The notes under the pieces are model-generated. The model did not search any database, was not told where the DNA came from, and saw only the letters and a list, made by a program, of their open reading frames with translations. A stretch of DNA of 64,000 nucleotides from DASYXZ01 sp035946625 (lineage in GTDB: Bacteria; Acidobacteriota; Terriglobia; UBA7540). The stretch covers positions 1-64,000 of the forward strand of contig DASYZE010000051.1 of NCBI GenBank assembly GCA_035946625.1, given 5' to 3'. Shown piece after piece: positions 1 through 8,281 of the stretch; the stretch's first letter is position 1; the number at the start of each line of letters is the position of its first letter. The position numbers were made by a program, and so were the translations under genes.

Positions 1-1
1 C

Positions 2-115
2 TCGGGCATGTTTTGGACGGTGCGCGGAGCCAACGCCATCATCGCTCTCCGCTGCCAACGCTTGAGCGGTGAATTTGAAAACTACTGGGAGACCCGCCGT
101 GCCCGCCCCGCCTGA
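2..115 (+). mobile_element. C-terminal end of an ISKra4-type transposase (partial)
   Basis: A reading frame enters from the left edge and stops at the TGA at 113-115. Its last 37 residues contain WTVRGANAIIALRC followed by FENYWETRR. I recognise this as the conserved tail of ISKra4-family transposases, in which an 'RGANAI..LR' block lies close to the stop. Only the end is visible, so I cannot say whether the gene is intact. The next 200 bases (116-315) show no convincing gene and may include the terminal part of the element. I see no clear inverted repeat there, because the other end of the element lies outside the window. Confidence 0.7.
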
Positions 116-315
116 TTCTCACAAATTTGTCGCACACCCCCGGCGTGGCGTGGGACGGAGCTGGAGAGGGCGGACAGAAGACCAAGCCGCGACACTTGCT
201 GGATGCACAAATGACGCTCCGGCGGTCCTGCCGGTAGGAGGAGTTGCGGAGCAATACGAGCGCAGGGGCGGAACATGTTGAGTGATTGGCACGCCTGCGG
301 GATGGCTGACTGCCA

Positions 316-1416
316 TTAAGGAGCAGTTAACAGAATTACATCCCACGCCCAACGGTCACCATGCGAGTGTATGGCGTCATCGACTTTGGCGCGATAGCGG
401 AAGGTATTGCCGTATTGGTCTTCCCGCTTGGATGGCTTATCATCGAACGAGATCCAAGTAACACCGAATTCTGGAAGTGTATGAAGTTCGTTAGGCTCGC
501 TTATTCCATTGTGGTTGGCATCGATCCAGAGCCGCAGTTTGGAGTAGACCGCGTCGCGTCCGTCGATAATGCCGTCTCCGTTGCCGCCATTTTCCGGCTT
601 ATCGAATTCAGCCAAAGCAAGAAAGCCATTTGGGTCTTTGGAGGGGGGCTGTGGAGTGACGTCTCCAAAGAGTTCAGCGCCATTGTCGATTTTGCCGTCG
701 CCGTCGCGGTCTAGAGCTAGGAACGCGTTGGTGGAGCCCGGAGCAGTCCAACTAATCTGCTCAGGTGTGCCCGTGTTAGCCAGATCGAATTTCACGCCGT
801 CGGCATAGTCCGTGAGGCTAAACCCCGAACCGTCTACGTCGATAATGATTGGAGTGTTGGGTATGCATTGACCCGTATTCGTGTCGCAGCGGCGAGAGCA
901 GCAAAAACTGGGGTCCGAGCAGCTACCGCCCACCGGAATGCACTGCTGGCAGATGTTGTCGAGGCATGGCGTGTCGCAGCACTCGGTGCTGGTCCCGCAA
1001 TCCAGGCCATCGGGCACGCAACACTTCAACTTGTTGGGGTCGCAATGCTGGAAGCCGTCACAACATGGGTCGGCGCCAAAACACTCATGAGGGTCGCACG
1101 TGTCACCGACGAGTAGGCAGCAATCGAGACATTCGGTAGCGGGCGGGCCGTACGTGAAAGGCTGGACGCATGACGCACCCCCGCACGGGGTTGCATTAAT
1201 ATCTATCCCCTGGAAACCGCTGCCGGAGGTGTAATAGTCCGTATACGTCCCGGATGTGCAACTCTGGGGACACTGTGTGTTTGTGTGGTTCAGAACAGTC
1301 ACACAATCTTGGCTGTGTGCCCCCACGATGGAAACACCCGGCCCCCTCAGGAGAAGGGGAACACAACCCGCCAGCACCAGCAGTCTCAAGAGGTCATATC
1401 CGGGAATCGCTTTCAT
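316..1416 (-). CDS. Secreted protein with three knottin-like Cys modules and a calcium-binding C-terminal domain
   Basis: Exported protein of 366 residues, function unknown. The start at 1416 is chosen because GGAGGCGGAGG lies just upstream and a signal peptide follows (hydrophobic stretch about residues 9-32). An upstream in-frame start at 1467 would add 17 basic residues. Residues 96-184 hold 21 cysteines. Two blocks match a cystine-knot spacing: C133-x6-C-x5-CC-x3-C-x4-C156 and C159-x6-C-x5-CC-x3-C-x6-C184. A looser third block spans C100-C132. From about residue 188 the protein resembles the aspartate-rich domain of RTX/haemolysin-type proteins, with IIDVDGSGFSL, LDRDGDGKIDNGAELFGD and WIDANHNGISEPNEL, the last two being EF-hand-like calcium loops. 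It is the last gene of a likely operon behind a thioredoxin-like protein, which suggests disulfide handling. Families with similar 'C..G..C....CC' repeats exist in soil bacteria but are poorly characterised. A predatory, adhesive or toxic role is only a guess. Confidence 0.7.
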   Translation of the reverse strand: MKAIPGYDLLRLLVLAGCVPLLLRGPGVSIVGAHSQDCVTVLNHTNTQCPQSCTSGTYTDYYTSGSGFQGIDINATPCGGASCVQPFTYGPPATECLDCCLLVGDTCDPHECFGADPCCDGFQHCDPNKLKCCVPDGLDCGTSTECCDTPCLDNICQQCIPVGGSCSDPSFCCSRRCDTNTGQCIPNTPIIIDVDGSGFSLTDYADGVKFDLANTGTPEQISWTAPGSTNAFLALDRDGDGKIDNGAELFGDVTPQPPSKDPNGFLALAEFDKPENGGNGDGIIDGRDAVYSKLRLWIDANHNGISEPNELHTLPEFGVTWISFDDKPSKREDQYGNTFRYRAKVDDAIHSHGDRWAWDVILLTAP

Positions 1417-1505
1417 CGGCCTCCGCCTCCTAATCCCTGGCTTCGGCAGAATCTGACGTGCGACCAAGCCGGGCTGCGCAAAAGAACCTATGGAAGATTT
1501 CGGGC

Positions 1506-2477
1506 TCAGTTCACCGCAGGCGTCGGTTTGAGCCCGCCTAGAAAATCACGCGGCTCCGCACGTGTGAATATGCCGTCTGGATTGGGCAGGGCATAGCCGT
1601 AGCCGTAATTGCCCCATATCGTCCCATCCTCAAAGTAGACTACGTCGAGGCCGATGTTGAATTTGGAGACTTCGCGGAAGGCGCACCCCTGTTTTGAGGC
1701 TCGTCGATTGTCACAAGGCTCAGTATCCTGCGCTTCCTCCAGCCCTTCCTCGTAGAGGATAAGGTTCATGCTGTCAGAGAAGCCGTGCCTCGGGTCCGTG
1801 ACAGTCAGAAAGCCGTCGGACCGGCCCGCCACTGAGAGCTCGATTTCCTCGCCCGGAGCGAACCTCAGCCACCCCGTGCCTTGAAGGGGCTTACCGTCCG
1901 GGAAGCCCGGCGGGTCGACTCTGCCCGTGGCGCGGTTCCGCGCACGCAGGCCCGATGCCGTCATGGCAGGCATCCGGCCCCAATGCAGGGTTTTGTGAAG
2001 CAGCGCCGGGCACCCGCCGTCGCACCAATGAGGGTGGGCATCGCACCAAGCATTGTTGCCACCAGTGATGTGGAGGCATTCGAGGCCAGTCTGGCGCGCT
2101 GGCAGCACCACAGCTATTCCTACGGAGACGACGTTCTTTGAAGTATCGTTCTCGAGCACAAATGACATATCCTTGAGCCACTCGTCCAAGGGGCTGGGGT
2201 TCCTGAAGTGGTCGCCCGATGCCTCCGGCATCATGTAGGTTCCCGGCAAGATTTCCTTACCATCTTTCAGAACCTTGACCAGCTTCACCGGGTCACCCGG
2301 CTCTGGCGGACAAACTTGGAGCGTCTTCGGCCACGCCCACACATCTTCGTCGTTTGTCGCCCCAGACCGAGCCAGCAGGCCTGCTAAAGGCCAGCTTCGA
2401 GGTACAAGGACTGACGCGAGCACGACCCCCAACAGCCAGATCGCTAGTACGTTTAAGCGCTGAAGTAGCCTTGACAT
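1506..2477 (-). CDS. Exported protein of an acidobacterial-type family, function unknown
   Basis: Protein of 323 residues with a good ribosome site (AGGAGG, 7 bases before ATG at 2477) and an N-terminal hydrophobic segment at residues 10-24 (signal peptide or anchor). The C-terminal part contains FNIGLDVVYFEDGTIWGN, close to a signature I associate with secreted or surface proteins of Acidobacteria ('..VYFEDGTxW..'). Cysteines occur in a small cluster around residues 134-155 (LECLHITG, WCDAHPHWCDGGC) and again near residue 255-265. It lies 21 bases downstream of the thioredoxin-like gene and 89 bases upstream of the knottin-like gene, all on the minus strand, so the three are probably co-transcribed. 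I do not recognise a catalytic motif. Confidence 0.65.
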   Translation of the reverse strand: MSRLLQRLNVLAIWLLGVVLASVLVPRSWPLAGLLARSGATNDEDVWAWPKTLQVCPPEPGDPVKLVKVLKDGKEILPGTYMMPEASGDHFRNPSPLDEWLKDMSFVLENDTSKNVVSVGIAVVLPARQTGLECLHITGGNNAWCDAHPHWCDGGCPALLHKTLHWGRMPAMTASGLRARNRATGRVDPPGFPDGKPLQGTGWLRFAPGEEIELSVAGRSDGFLTVTDPRHGFSDSMNLILYEEGLEEAQDTEPCDNRRASKQGCAFREVSKFNIGLDVVYFEDGTIWGNYGYGYALPNPDGIFTRAEPRDFLGGLKPTPAVN

Positions 2478-2498
2478 CTTTGCCTCCTGGTGTGCCCA

Positions 2499-3029
2499 CT
2501 AAAGTGACGCATTTTTTTTCAGTATGGCCAGCACGCCTCCCTCCTGATCCGGTGGCAGCTTCCCCTGCCAAACGTCCGCCACTTTCCCGTTGTTATCTAC
2601 AAGCAAAAGAGTCGGCGTGCCTTTGACTCCGATTGCATTCAGCGTGGCCTGCTTGATGTCATCAACTTGCACACCCTCTCCTTCAAGATACTTCCGGCTT
2701 TCGTCCACTGCTTGTGGCAGGACGGCAACCAGTTTCAAATCGCTCGCCCTTTCCTTCTGGATTCTCTGGAAGAATGGAGCGCTTTCCGTGCAGAAGTGGC
2801 ACTGAGTTGAGATGGCGAGAATCAGTGTCCGCTTGTTCCTGGCCCAATCGACCCCGGGAAGAGACTGTTTCATGCTCATTCCAACTTGTGGCTGCGCGAC
2901 GTTTGCCGGGGGACGCGTCTGTGGAAGTAGGAACGCCTTTACCAGAACCACGGAAAGTAGTACCGACACTACAATGGTGGCAACATTGGCGAGACTATCC
3001 AATTTGCCCGGTCGGGTCGTCGTCTCCAT
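2499..3029 (-). CDS. Membrane-anchored thioredoxin-fold protein (CHFC)
   Basis: The ATG at 3029 is preceded by AGGAGATAAAA, a better start than the upstream one at 3074; this gives 176 residues. Residues 13-33 form one membrane segment, and the rest should lie outside the cytoplasmic membrane. The body has a TlpA/thioredoxin-like order: a beta strand TLILAIS, the active-site CHFC motif, a long variable middle, and the cis-proline strand VKGTPTLLLVDNNGKV. A CHFC motif followed by an acidic/serine helix resembles redoxin-type proteins. The role is probably reducing or shuffling disulfides in exported proteins. The two genes immediately downstream encode exported proteins, one extremely rich in cysteine, so they are natural candidate substrates. 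Co-operon context is seen; substrate assignment is inference. Confidence 0.7.
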   Translation of the reverse strand: METTTRPGKLDSLANVATIVVSVLLSVVLVKAFLLPQTRPPANVAQPQVGMSMKQSLPGVDWARNKRTLILAISTQCHFCTESAPFFQRIQKERASDLKLVAVLPQAVDESRKYLEGEGVQVDDIKQATLNAIGVKGTPTLLLVDNNGKVADVWQGKLPPDQEGGVLAILKKNASL

Positions 3030-3151
3030 TTTTATCTCCTCGGCTGCAGGGATGGGCCTTGAAAGAGCTCGCATGTTACAAATTCATGCGCCATGCACGA
3101 AAGGCTGACATCAATGACGAAGCTAAAGCCCTTTTCTCCCCTTGTCAATAC

Positions 3152-3502
3152 CTATTGCTTGACGGAACGTGCTGTTTGTTGTCCAAATGTGCCACGCCGG
3201 TACCCGGACGGCGTTTGTTGGAATAGCACCTTAAAATCGCGGCAAAATGTCGTCGGGTTTAAATATCCGCACAAATGCGCAATTTCTTTAATCCTCAAAG
3301 TGGAGTCAGTGAGAAGAGTCTTGGCTTTATCCAGGCGAATCTGCCGTAAACGCGAAGTAAAAGTTTGGCCCGTCTGTTCGTTAAAGATGTGCTCAAAGCG
3401 GGATCGACTCAGGCCGATTTGCGCCGCGACATGGCTGACCTTAAGAGGTTGTGAGCAATCTCGGTTCATGACTTCGAGAGCGAAGAGAATTCTTCGGTCC
3501 AT
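3152..3502 (-). CDS. AraC-type helix-turn-helix regulator lacking a sensor domain
   Basis: Only 116 residues, covering just the AraC/XylS DNA-binding domain with its two helix-turn-helix units: VSHVAAQIGLSRSRFEHIF and IKEIAHLCGYLNPTTFCRDF, followed by the typical QQTPSGYRR end. Full AraC proteins are about 250-300 residues with an N-terminal ligand or dimer domain, which is absent here. I see no broken upstream sequence that would supply it. The gene ends 122 bases before the thioredoxin-like gene on the same strand, so it may head the operon or regulate it from its own promoter. No clear Shine-Dalgarno precedes the ATG. Confidence 0.7.
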   Translation of the reverse strand: MDRRILFALEVMNRDCSQPLKVSHVAAQIGLSRSRFEHIFNEQTGQTFTSRLRQIRLDKAKTLLTDSTLRIKEIAHLCGYLNPTTFCRDFKVLFQQTPSGYRRGTFGQQTARSVKQ

Positions 3503-3648
3503 TAGTTAGAGTATATTACCACATTGTCATAAAGTGCGAATATACGGATCAAAAAAGAGCGGTGGATTTTCAATGGGAATTCGAAAGTCAAGGAAGGAAG
3601 CACGTGAGCAGTGGCGTCTTTTGCGATACGCGGCATTTCACCGGAATA

Positions 3649-3736
3649 GTCACTCCCGCGAAAGCTGGAGTCCAGTTTTCTCCCGGCGTATTTCCAATTG
3701 GAGTCGACGTGGATTCCCGCTTTCGCGGGAATGACT
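3649..3736. repeat. Pair of inverted 'CATTCCCGCGAAAGCGGGAAT' repeat units (family B)
   Basis: Unit 1 at 3649-3675 reads GTCACTCCCGCGAAAGCTGG and continues GAGTCCAG. Unit 2 at 3709-3736 is the reverse complement of AGTCATTCCCGCGAAAGCGG and continues GAATCCAC. Each unit is itself a short palindrome around GCGAAAGC, and the two face each other. Single related copies occur at 31459-31484 and 48925-48952. This resembles REP/BIME-type palindromic intergenic repeats. Confidence 0.75.
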
Positions 3737-3821
3737 TCATCTGAGAACGCCGGTGTATCGCAAATGACACCACCACCAGAGTCTTAAATTTCCAGCTCTT
3801 GAAATAGCTCTTGGAAACGCC

Positions 3822-3850
3822 TTGACATTGAAGCGTTACTTTTCTACGAT
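3822..3850 (+). promoter_or_regulatory. Predicted sigma70-type promoter upstream of pilB
   Basis: TTGACA at 3822-3827, a 17-base spacer, then TACGAT at 3845-3850. The -35 box is a perfect match and the -10 box is 4 of 6. It lies about 100 bases before the pilB start, downstream of the repeat pair. Prediction from sequence only. Confidence 0.5.
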
Positions 3851-3953
3851 GTGTTGCAAGTGTAGTCTGGTGGGAGTTTAGCGCCAGTTTGCGAAAGATC
3901 CATTACGACACCATCGGGAGCGGTCAATGGTGTAAGCAACGAGGGCCATACGA

Positions 3954-5684
3954 ATGTCCGGTAAGTTAGGGGAACTTCTTCTCAAAGAAAACCTTATTAA
4001 TGCCGACCAGTTAAAGCAGGCGCTGGAGCATCAGAAGTCCACCGGCGGACGGCTGGGCAACTCATTGGTTAAGCTGGGGTTTCTCAGCGACGATGAAGTC
4101 ACCGCCGTCCTTTCCCGCCAATACGGGGTTCCCAGCATCAACCTTGGTTATTTCGAAGTCGATCCCAGCGTCACCAAGTTGATTCCCATGGAGACGGCAA
4201 TGAAGTACCAGATCCTGCCTCTCAGCCGGGTGGGTTCCTCATTGACGGTGGCGATGGTCGATCCCACCAACGTTTTCGCCATGGACGACATCAAGTTCAT
4301 GACGGGATTTAACATCGAACCGGTCGTAGCCTCAGAGTCGGCCATTAATGATGCAATTAAAAAGCATTACGGAAGCGTGGAAGAAGTCGAGCGCAAAAAA
4401 GAGATTGAGGAGATCGTCAGCTTCATCGACGAAGGTGGGGCAGAGAGCGTCGAACTGGAGGACCAGGACGAGGCTTCTTTAAACCTGGCCGCACTGGAAA
4501 AAGCTGCGGAAGAGGCGCCCGTCATCAAGCTGGTGAATTACATCCTGACCGACGCCGTGAAGCGTGGGGCCAGCGATATCCACATGGAGCCATACGAAAA
4601 GGAATATCGTGTGCGTTACCGCATTGATGGAATGCTTCAGACAATCATGAACCCGCCCAACAAGCTGCGCGACGCCATCATCAGCCGCGTGAAGATCATG
4701 TCGAAGCTCGATATTTCTGAAAAACGGCTGCCCCAAGACGGGCGCATCATGATTAAGATGATGCATAACGGCAAAAAGAAGCAGCTCGATTTCCGCGTGT
4801 CCGTCCTGCCCACTTTGCATGGCGAGAAAGTTGTAATGCGGCTTCTCGACAAGGAAAACCTGCGGCTGGACATGACCAAGCTGGGGTTCGAGCAAGAGTC
4901 GCTGGACAAGTTTCAGAAAGCCATTTTCAAGCCTTACGGCATGGTGCTGGTGACGGGACCCACGGGGAGCGGCAAGACCAACACGTTGTATTCTTCCATC
5001 GCCCAATTGAATAAGGCGGACACCAACATCGTGACTGCGGAAGACCCGGTGGAATTTCAGTTGCCCGGCATCAACCAGGTGCAGATGAAAGAGCAGATTG
5101 GACTGAATTTTGCCGCCGCCCTCCGCTCGTTCCTTCGCCAGGATCCGAACATCATTCTGGTGGGTGAAATTCGTGACTTCGAAACCGCGGAAATCGCCAT
5201 TAAAGCGGCCCTCACGGGGCACCTGGTGCTTTCCACTCTCCACACCAACGACGCCCCCGCGACCATCTCGCGTTTAATGAACATGGGCATTGAGCCCTTC
5301 CTGGTGGCGACGTCGGTCCACTTGATCTGCGCCCAACGTTTGACGCGACGAATCTGCGTCGATTGCAAAACGGTCGATGAGGTGAGCCCCCAGGTGCTGA
5401 TCGACGCCGGGTACACGCCCGAGGAATCCAAAAAAGTGAAGGTTTACAAGGGCGCCGGATGTTCGACCTGCGGAGATAAGGGTTACAAAGGACGGGTGGG
5501 ACTTTACGAAGTACTGGAGATTACGGACGAGTTGCGTGAATTAATTCTGGTGGGTGCCTCGGCACTTGAATTGAAACGTAAAGCCATCGACCAGGGCATG
5601 ATTTCACTCCGGCGCAGCGGCTTGATCAAGGCGATGAGTGGGCAGACGACTTTGGAAGAAGTAATCCGGGAAACGGTCTTATAG
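3954..5684 (+). CDS. pilB: Type IV pilus extension ATPase PilB (GspE family)
   Basis: The 576-residue protein has the normal length for PilB. It assembles pilin subunits at the cytoplasmic face of the inner membrane. Domains in order: an N-terminal GspE/MshEN domain (about 1-145), a linker, then the secretion ATPase. Visible motifs are Walker A GPTGSGKTNTLYS (about 335-347, with N where most relatives have T after GKT), Walker B-type NIILVGEIRD (about 398-407), the His-box region TGHLVLSTLHTND, and a zinc-binding set CVDC ... CSTCG (about 466-505). The start at 3954 follows a weak GAGG. It heads the set pilB-pilT-pilC, and pilS-pilR follow. A GspE of a type II secretion system is the alternative, but the PilT next door favours pili. 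Confidence 0.93.
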   Translation: MSGKLGELLLKENLINADQLKQALEHQKSTGGRLGNSLVKLGFLSDDEVTAVLSRQYGVPSINLGYFEVDPSVTKLIPMETAMKYQILPLSRVGSSLTVAMVDPTNVFAMDDIKFMTGFNIEPVVASESAINDAIKKHYGSVEEVERKKEIEEIVSFIDEGGAESVELEDQDEASLNLAALEKAAEEAPVIKLVNYILTDAVKRGASDIHMEPYEKEYRVRYRIDGMLQTIMNPPNKLRDAIISRVKIMSKLDISEKRLPQDGRIMIKMMHNGKKKQLDFRVSVLPTLHGEKVVMRLLDKENLRLDMTKLGFEQESLDKFQKAIFKPYGMVLVTGPTGSGKTNTLYSSIAQLNKADTNIVTAEDPVEFQLPGINQVQMKEQIGLNFAAALRSFLRQDPNIILVGEIRDFETAEIAIKAALTGHLVLSTLHTNDAPATISRLMNMGIEPFLVATSVHLICAQRLTRRICVDCKTVDEVSPQVLIDAGYTPEESKKVKVYKGAGCSTCGDKGYKGRVGLYEVLEITDELRELILVGASALELKRKAIDQGMISLRRSGLIKAMSGQTTLEEVIRETVL

Positions 5685-5725
5685 GTTCTCTCCGGCAATC
5701 TTTGGGGGCAAAGAGGAGCGGTAAA

Positions 5726-6853
5726 ATGGCAATACCCGCACTGAGCGAACTGCTGAAGCGAATGGTGGATTCAGGAGGGTCGGACCTCCACATCACCACC
5801 AACTCGCCGCCGCGAATCCGGGTCCACGGTGAACTCAAGCCGTGTGAGGATTTGCCGGCCCTGGGCCCGTCGGACACCAAGCAACTGGCGTACAGCATTC
5901 TGACTGATGCTCAGAAGCACCGCTTTGAAGAAACGCTGGAGCTGGACTTTTCATTTGGAATCAAAAACATCGCGCGTTTTCGCGGCAACCTGTTCAACCA
6001 GCGCGGCGCGACGGCGGGAGTATTCCGGGTTATTCCTTTCGAGATCAAAAGCTTCGAGCAGTTGCAGCTCCCGGCGGTTCTGCGCAAGCTGTGCGAAAAG
6101 CCGCGCGGATTAATCCTTGTGACCGGGCCTACGGGCAGCGGTAAGTCCACCACGCTGGCCACCATGCTCGACCTCATCAACCAGACCCGCCACGAACACA
6201 TGATCACCATTGAAGACCCTATTGAGTTCATTCACCCGCACAAGCGATGCCTGGTGAACCAGCGCGAGGTCCATTCCGATACGGAATCCTTTTCCGCCGC
6301 GTTGCGCGCGGCCCTTCGTGAAGATCCGGACGTGGTGCTGATCGGTGAAATGCGCGACCTGGAAACTATTGAGGCCGCCTTGCGCATCGCAGAAACCGGG
6401 CACTTGACTTTTGGAACCCTGCACACAAATTCGGCATCCTCCACCATCAACCGTATCATTGACGTCTTTCCCGCCCACCAGCAGTCTCAGATTCGCGCCC
6501 AGCTTTCGCTGGTTGTGGAAGGCATTCTTTGCCAGGCCTTGCTGCCCAAATCGGACGGAAAGGGGCGGGCCATGGCCATGGAAATTCTGGTTCCCAACCC
6601 CGCCATTCGAAACTTGATCCGCGAAGATAAGATCCACCAGATTTATTCCTCGATGCAGACCGGGCAGGACAAGTTCGGAATGCAAACATTCAATCAGTCA
6701 CTTTACACGCTCTACCAAACCAAGCAAATTAATTTGGAGACGGCGCTCGCGCGTTCCAGCAACACCGATGAACTTCAGGACATGATCAACCGCGGCGTTG
6801 CGGGCGCCGGTGGTCAACGTCCGGCGACGCCCTATGCTCCTGCAAAGCGATAG
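5726..6853 (+). CDS. pilT: Twitching motility retraction ATPase PilT
   Basis: 375 residues, typical for PilT, the hexameric ATPase that drives pilus retraction. The ATG at 5726 is preceded by AAAGAGGAGCGG; the upstream TTG at 5702 would place the ribosome site inside the gene. Motifs: Walker A GPTGSGKST (about 133-141), Walker B VVLIGEMRDLET (about 202-213), and His box TGHLTFGTLHTNS. The characteristic PilT C-terminal segment is recognisable (MQTFNQSL). It starts 41 bases after pilB and is followed 84 bases later by pilC, so the three are probably one transcript. Confidence 0.94.
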   Translation: MAIPALSELLKRMVDSGGSDLHITTNSPPRIRVHGELKPCEDLPALGPSDTKQLAYSILTDAQKHRFEETLELDFSFGIKNIARFRGNLFNQRGATAGVFRVIPFEIKSFEQLQLPAVLRKLCEKPRGLILVTGPTGSGKSTTLATMLDLINQTRHEHMITIEDPIEFIHPHKRCLVNQREVHSDTESFSAALRAALREDPDVVLIGEMRDLETIEAALRIAETGHLTFGTLHTNSASSTINRIIDVFPAHQQSQIRAQLSLVVEGILCQALLPKSDGKGRAMAMEILVPNPAIRNLIREDKIHQIYSSMQTGQDKFGMQTFNQSLYTLYQTKQINLETALARSSNTDELQDMINRGVAGAGGQRPATPYAPAKR

Positions 6854-6937
6854 TTGCAAGGCCGCGAGGTTTTGAAAGCCTGATGAACGCTGAAGGCCAG
6901 TCTGATGCCGGATCATTCCGGGGGAGGAAACTAAACT

Positions 6938-8149
6938 ATGCCTCAATTTGAATATCGAGGAACGTCCCGCACAGGCCAGGCGGTTACTGGAACCCGTGCG
7001 GCGCCATCTCGCGAAGCCCTGGACGCTGTTTTGCGACGAGAGCAAATTACACCCTCGCGTATCGTTGAAAAGGGTCGTGAAATCGCCATCCCCAAGCCCA
7101 AGGTGGGGGGAAGAGTTTCTGCCAAGGAATTGGCAATCTTTACCCGCCAGTTCTCTGTCATGATTGACGCGGGCTTGCCCCTCGTTCAATGCCTGGAGAT
7201 TCTTTCCACCGCGCAGGAAAACAAAGCCTTCGCAAAGTGTCTGGCCGGTGTCCGCTCATCTGTCGAGAGCGGCTCGACCCTGGCCAACGCGCTGCGGCAG
7301 TATCCCAAGATTTTTGACGATCTATACACCAACATGGTGGAAGCCGGCGAGACGGGTGGTATTCTTGACACCATCCTGCAACGGCTTTCGGGCTATATCG
7401 AAAAGGCGGTCAAACTTAAGCGCGCCGTGCAGTCGGCAATGATCTACCCTGTTGCCGTGCTTACCATCGCGGGCGGCGTTATCTTCCTCTTGCTGTGGAA
7501 GGTGGTGCCTATATTCGCCACCCTGTTTGCCGGATTGGGGGTCCCCCTTCCGCTACCTACAAAAATCGTGATTGGCGCGTCGAATGCCATCGGGACATTT
7601 GCCGTTCCCATGATTATCCTGGTTGGATTGGGCGTTTGGGGGTTGAAGGTTTATTACGCAACTCCCAACGGTCGCCTGGTGATTGACTCCATTGTTCTGA
7701 AGCTTCCGCTCCTTGGGCAATTAATGAGAAAAATCGGCGTGGCGCGGTTCACTCGCACGCTTGGCACGCTGATTACCAGCGGCGTCCCGATGCTTGAGGC
7801 GATGGACATAACCGCCCGGACATCAGGAAACGCCGTGATTGAGAGAGCAATCCAGTCCGTTCGGAAGGCGATTGAAACCGGGCGGACGATTGTGGATCCA
7901 CTGCGTGAAACGGGCGTTTTCCCGAACATGGTCGTGCAAATGATCGGCGTCGGCGAACAAACTGGCGCCCTGGATGCCATGCTCCAAAAGGTGGCCGACT
8001 TTTATGAGGATGAAGTGGATGCGGCTGTGGGCGATCTTTTGACGGCGATGGAGCCCATGATCATCCTGGTGCTGGGAGTAGTGGTTGGCGGTGTCGTCAT
8101 TTCCATGTACCTCCCGCTATTTACCTTGATTGGCAAGCTGGCTGGTTAG
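6938..8149 (+). CDS. pilC: Type IV pilus inner-membrane platform protein PilC
   Basis: 403 residues, a normal PilC/GspF length. It is the polytopic membrane platform on which PilB and PilT act. The two GspF repeats are visible, the first starting at FTRQFSVMIDAGLPLVQCLE (about residues 68-87) and the second at FTRTLGTLITSGVPMLEAMD. Each is followed by a membrane region (for example VAVLTIAGGVIFLLLWKVV), and a last membrane helix near the C-terminus contains IILVLGVVVGGVVISMYLPL. The start at 6938 has GGGGGAGG upstream. A stable hairpin follows the gene at 8172-8208. Confidence 0.93.
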   Translation: MPQFEYRGTSRTGQAVTGTRAAPSREALDAVLRREQITPSRIVEKGREIAIPKPKVGGRVSAKELAIFTRQFSVMIDAGLPLVQCLEILSTAQENKAFAKCLAGVRSSVESGSTLANALRQYPKIFDDLYTNMVEAGETGGILDTILQRLSGYIEKAVKLKRAVQSAMIYPVAVLTIAGGVIFLLLWKVVPIFATLFAGLGVPLPLPTKIVIGASNAIGTFAVPMIILVGLGVWGLKVYYATPNGRLVIDSIVLKLPLLGQLMRKIGVARFTRTLGTLITSGVPMLEAMDITARTSGNAVIERAIQSVRKAIETGRTIVDPLRETGVFPNMVVQMIGVGEQTGALDAMLQKVADFYEDEVDAAVGDLLTAMEPMIILVLGVVVGGVVISMYLPLFTLIGKLAG

Positions 8150-8171
8150 AGAATCACAGCCGGCTGGGCGT

Positions 8172-8208
8172 TTCTCCCCGAGGCTCTCGGTCGCGGCCTC
8201 GGGGAGAA
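8172..8208 (+). terminator. Hairpin after pilC
   Basis: Perfect 13-base arms (TTCTCCCCGAGGC at 8172-8184 and its complement at 8196-8208) around an 11-base loop. There is no run of T after it, so it may be an attenuator or RNA-stabilising hairpin between pilC and pilS rather than a full intrinsic terminator. Confidence 0.5.
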
Positions 8209-8281
8209 GTATAATCAAACCTCGACGAGACCCTTGCGATTCGAATTGGCCTGGCCCCCGTGCACGCCAGGGCCGGGGTGA

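Larger units (their letters stand above)
3503..3953. other. Intergenic region upstream of pilB with an inverted repeat pair
   Basis: This 450-base gap between the divergent araC-type gene and pilB holds no gene. It carries two inverted copies of an ATTCCCGCGAAAGCGGGAAT-type repeat (3649-3736, listed separately) and a sigma70-like promoter for pilB (3822-3850). Short reading frames here only translate the repeats. Confidence 0.6.

Noticed and set aside
3588..3776. 62-residue frame on the minus strand
   Set aside because: Only translates the inverted family B repeats; such frames recur wherever this repeat occurs.
4479..5243. 254-residue frame on the minus strand
   Set aside because: Antisense shadow of pilB; low-complexity His/Val/Gln-rich translation and no ribosome site.
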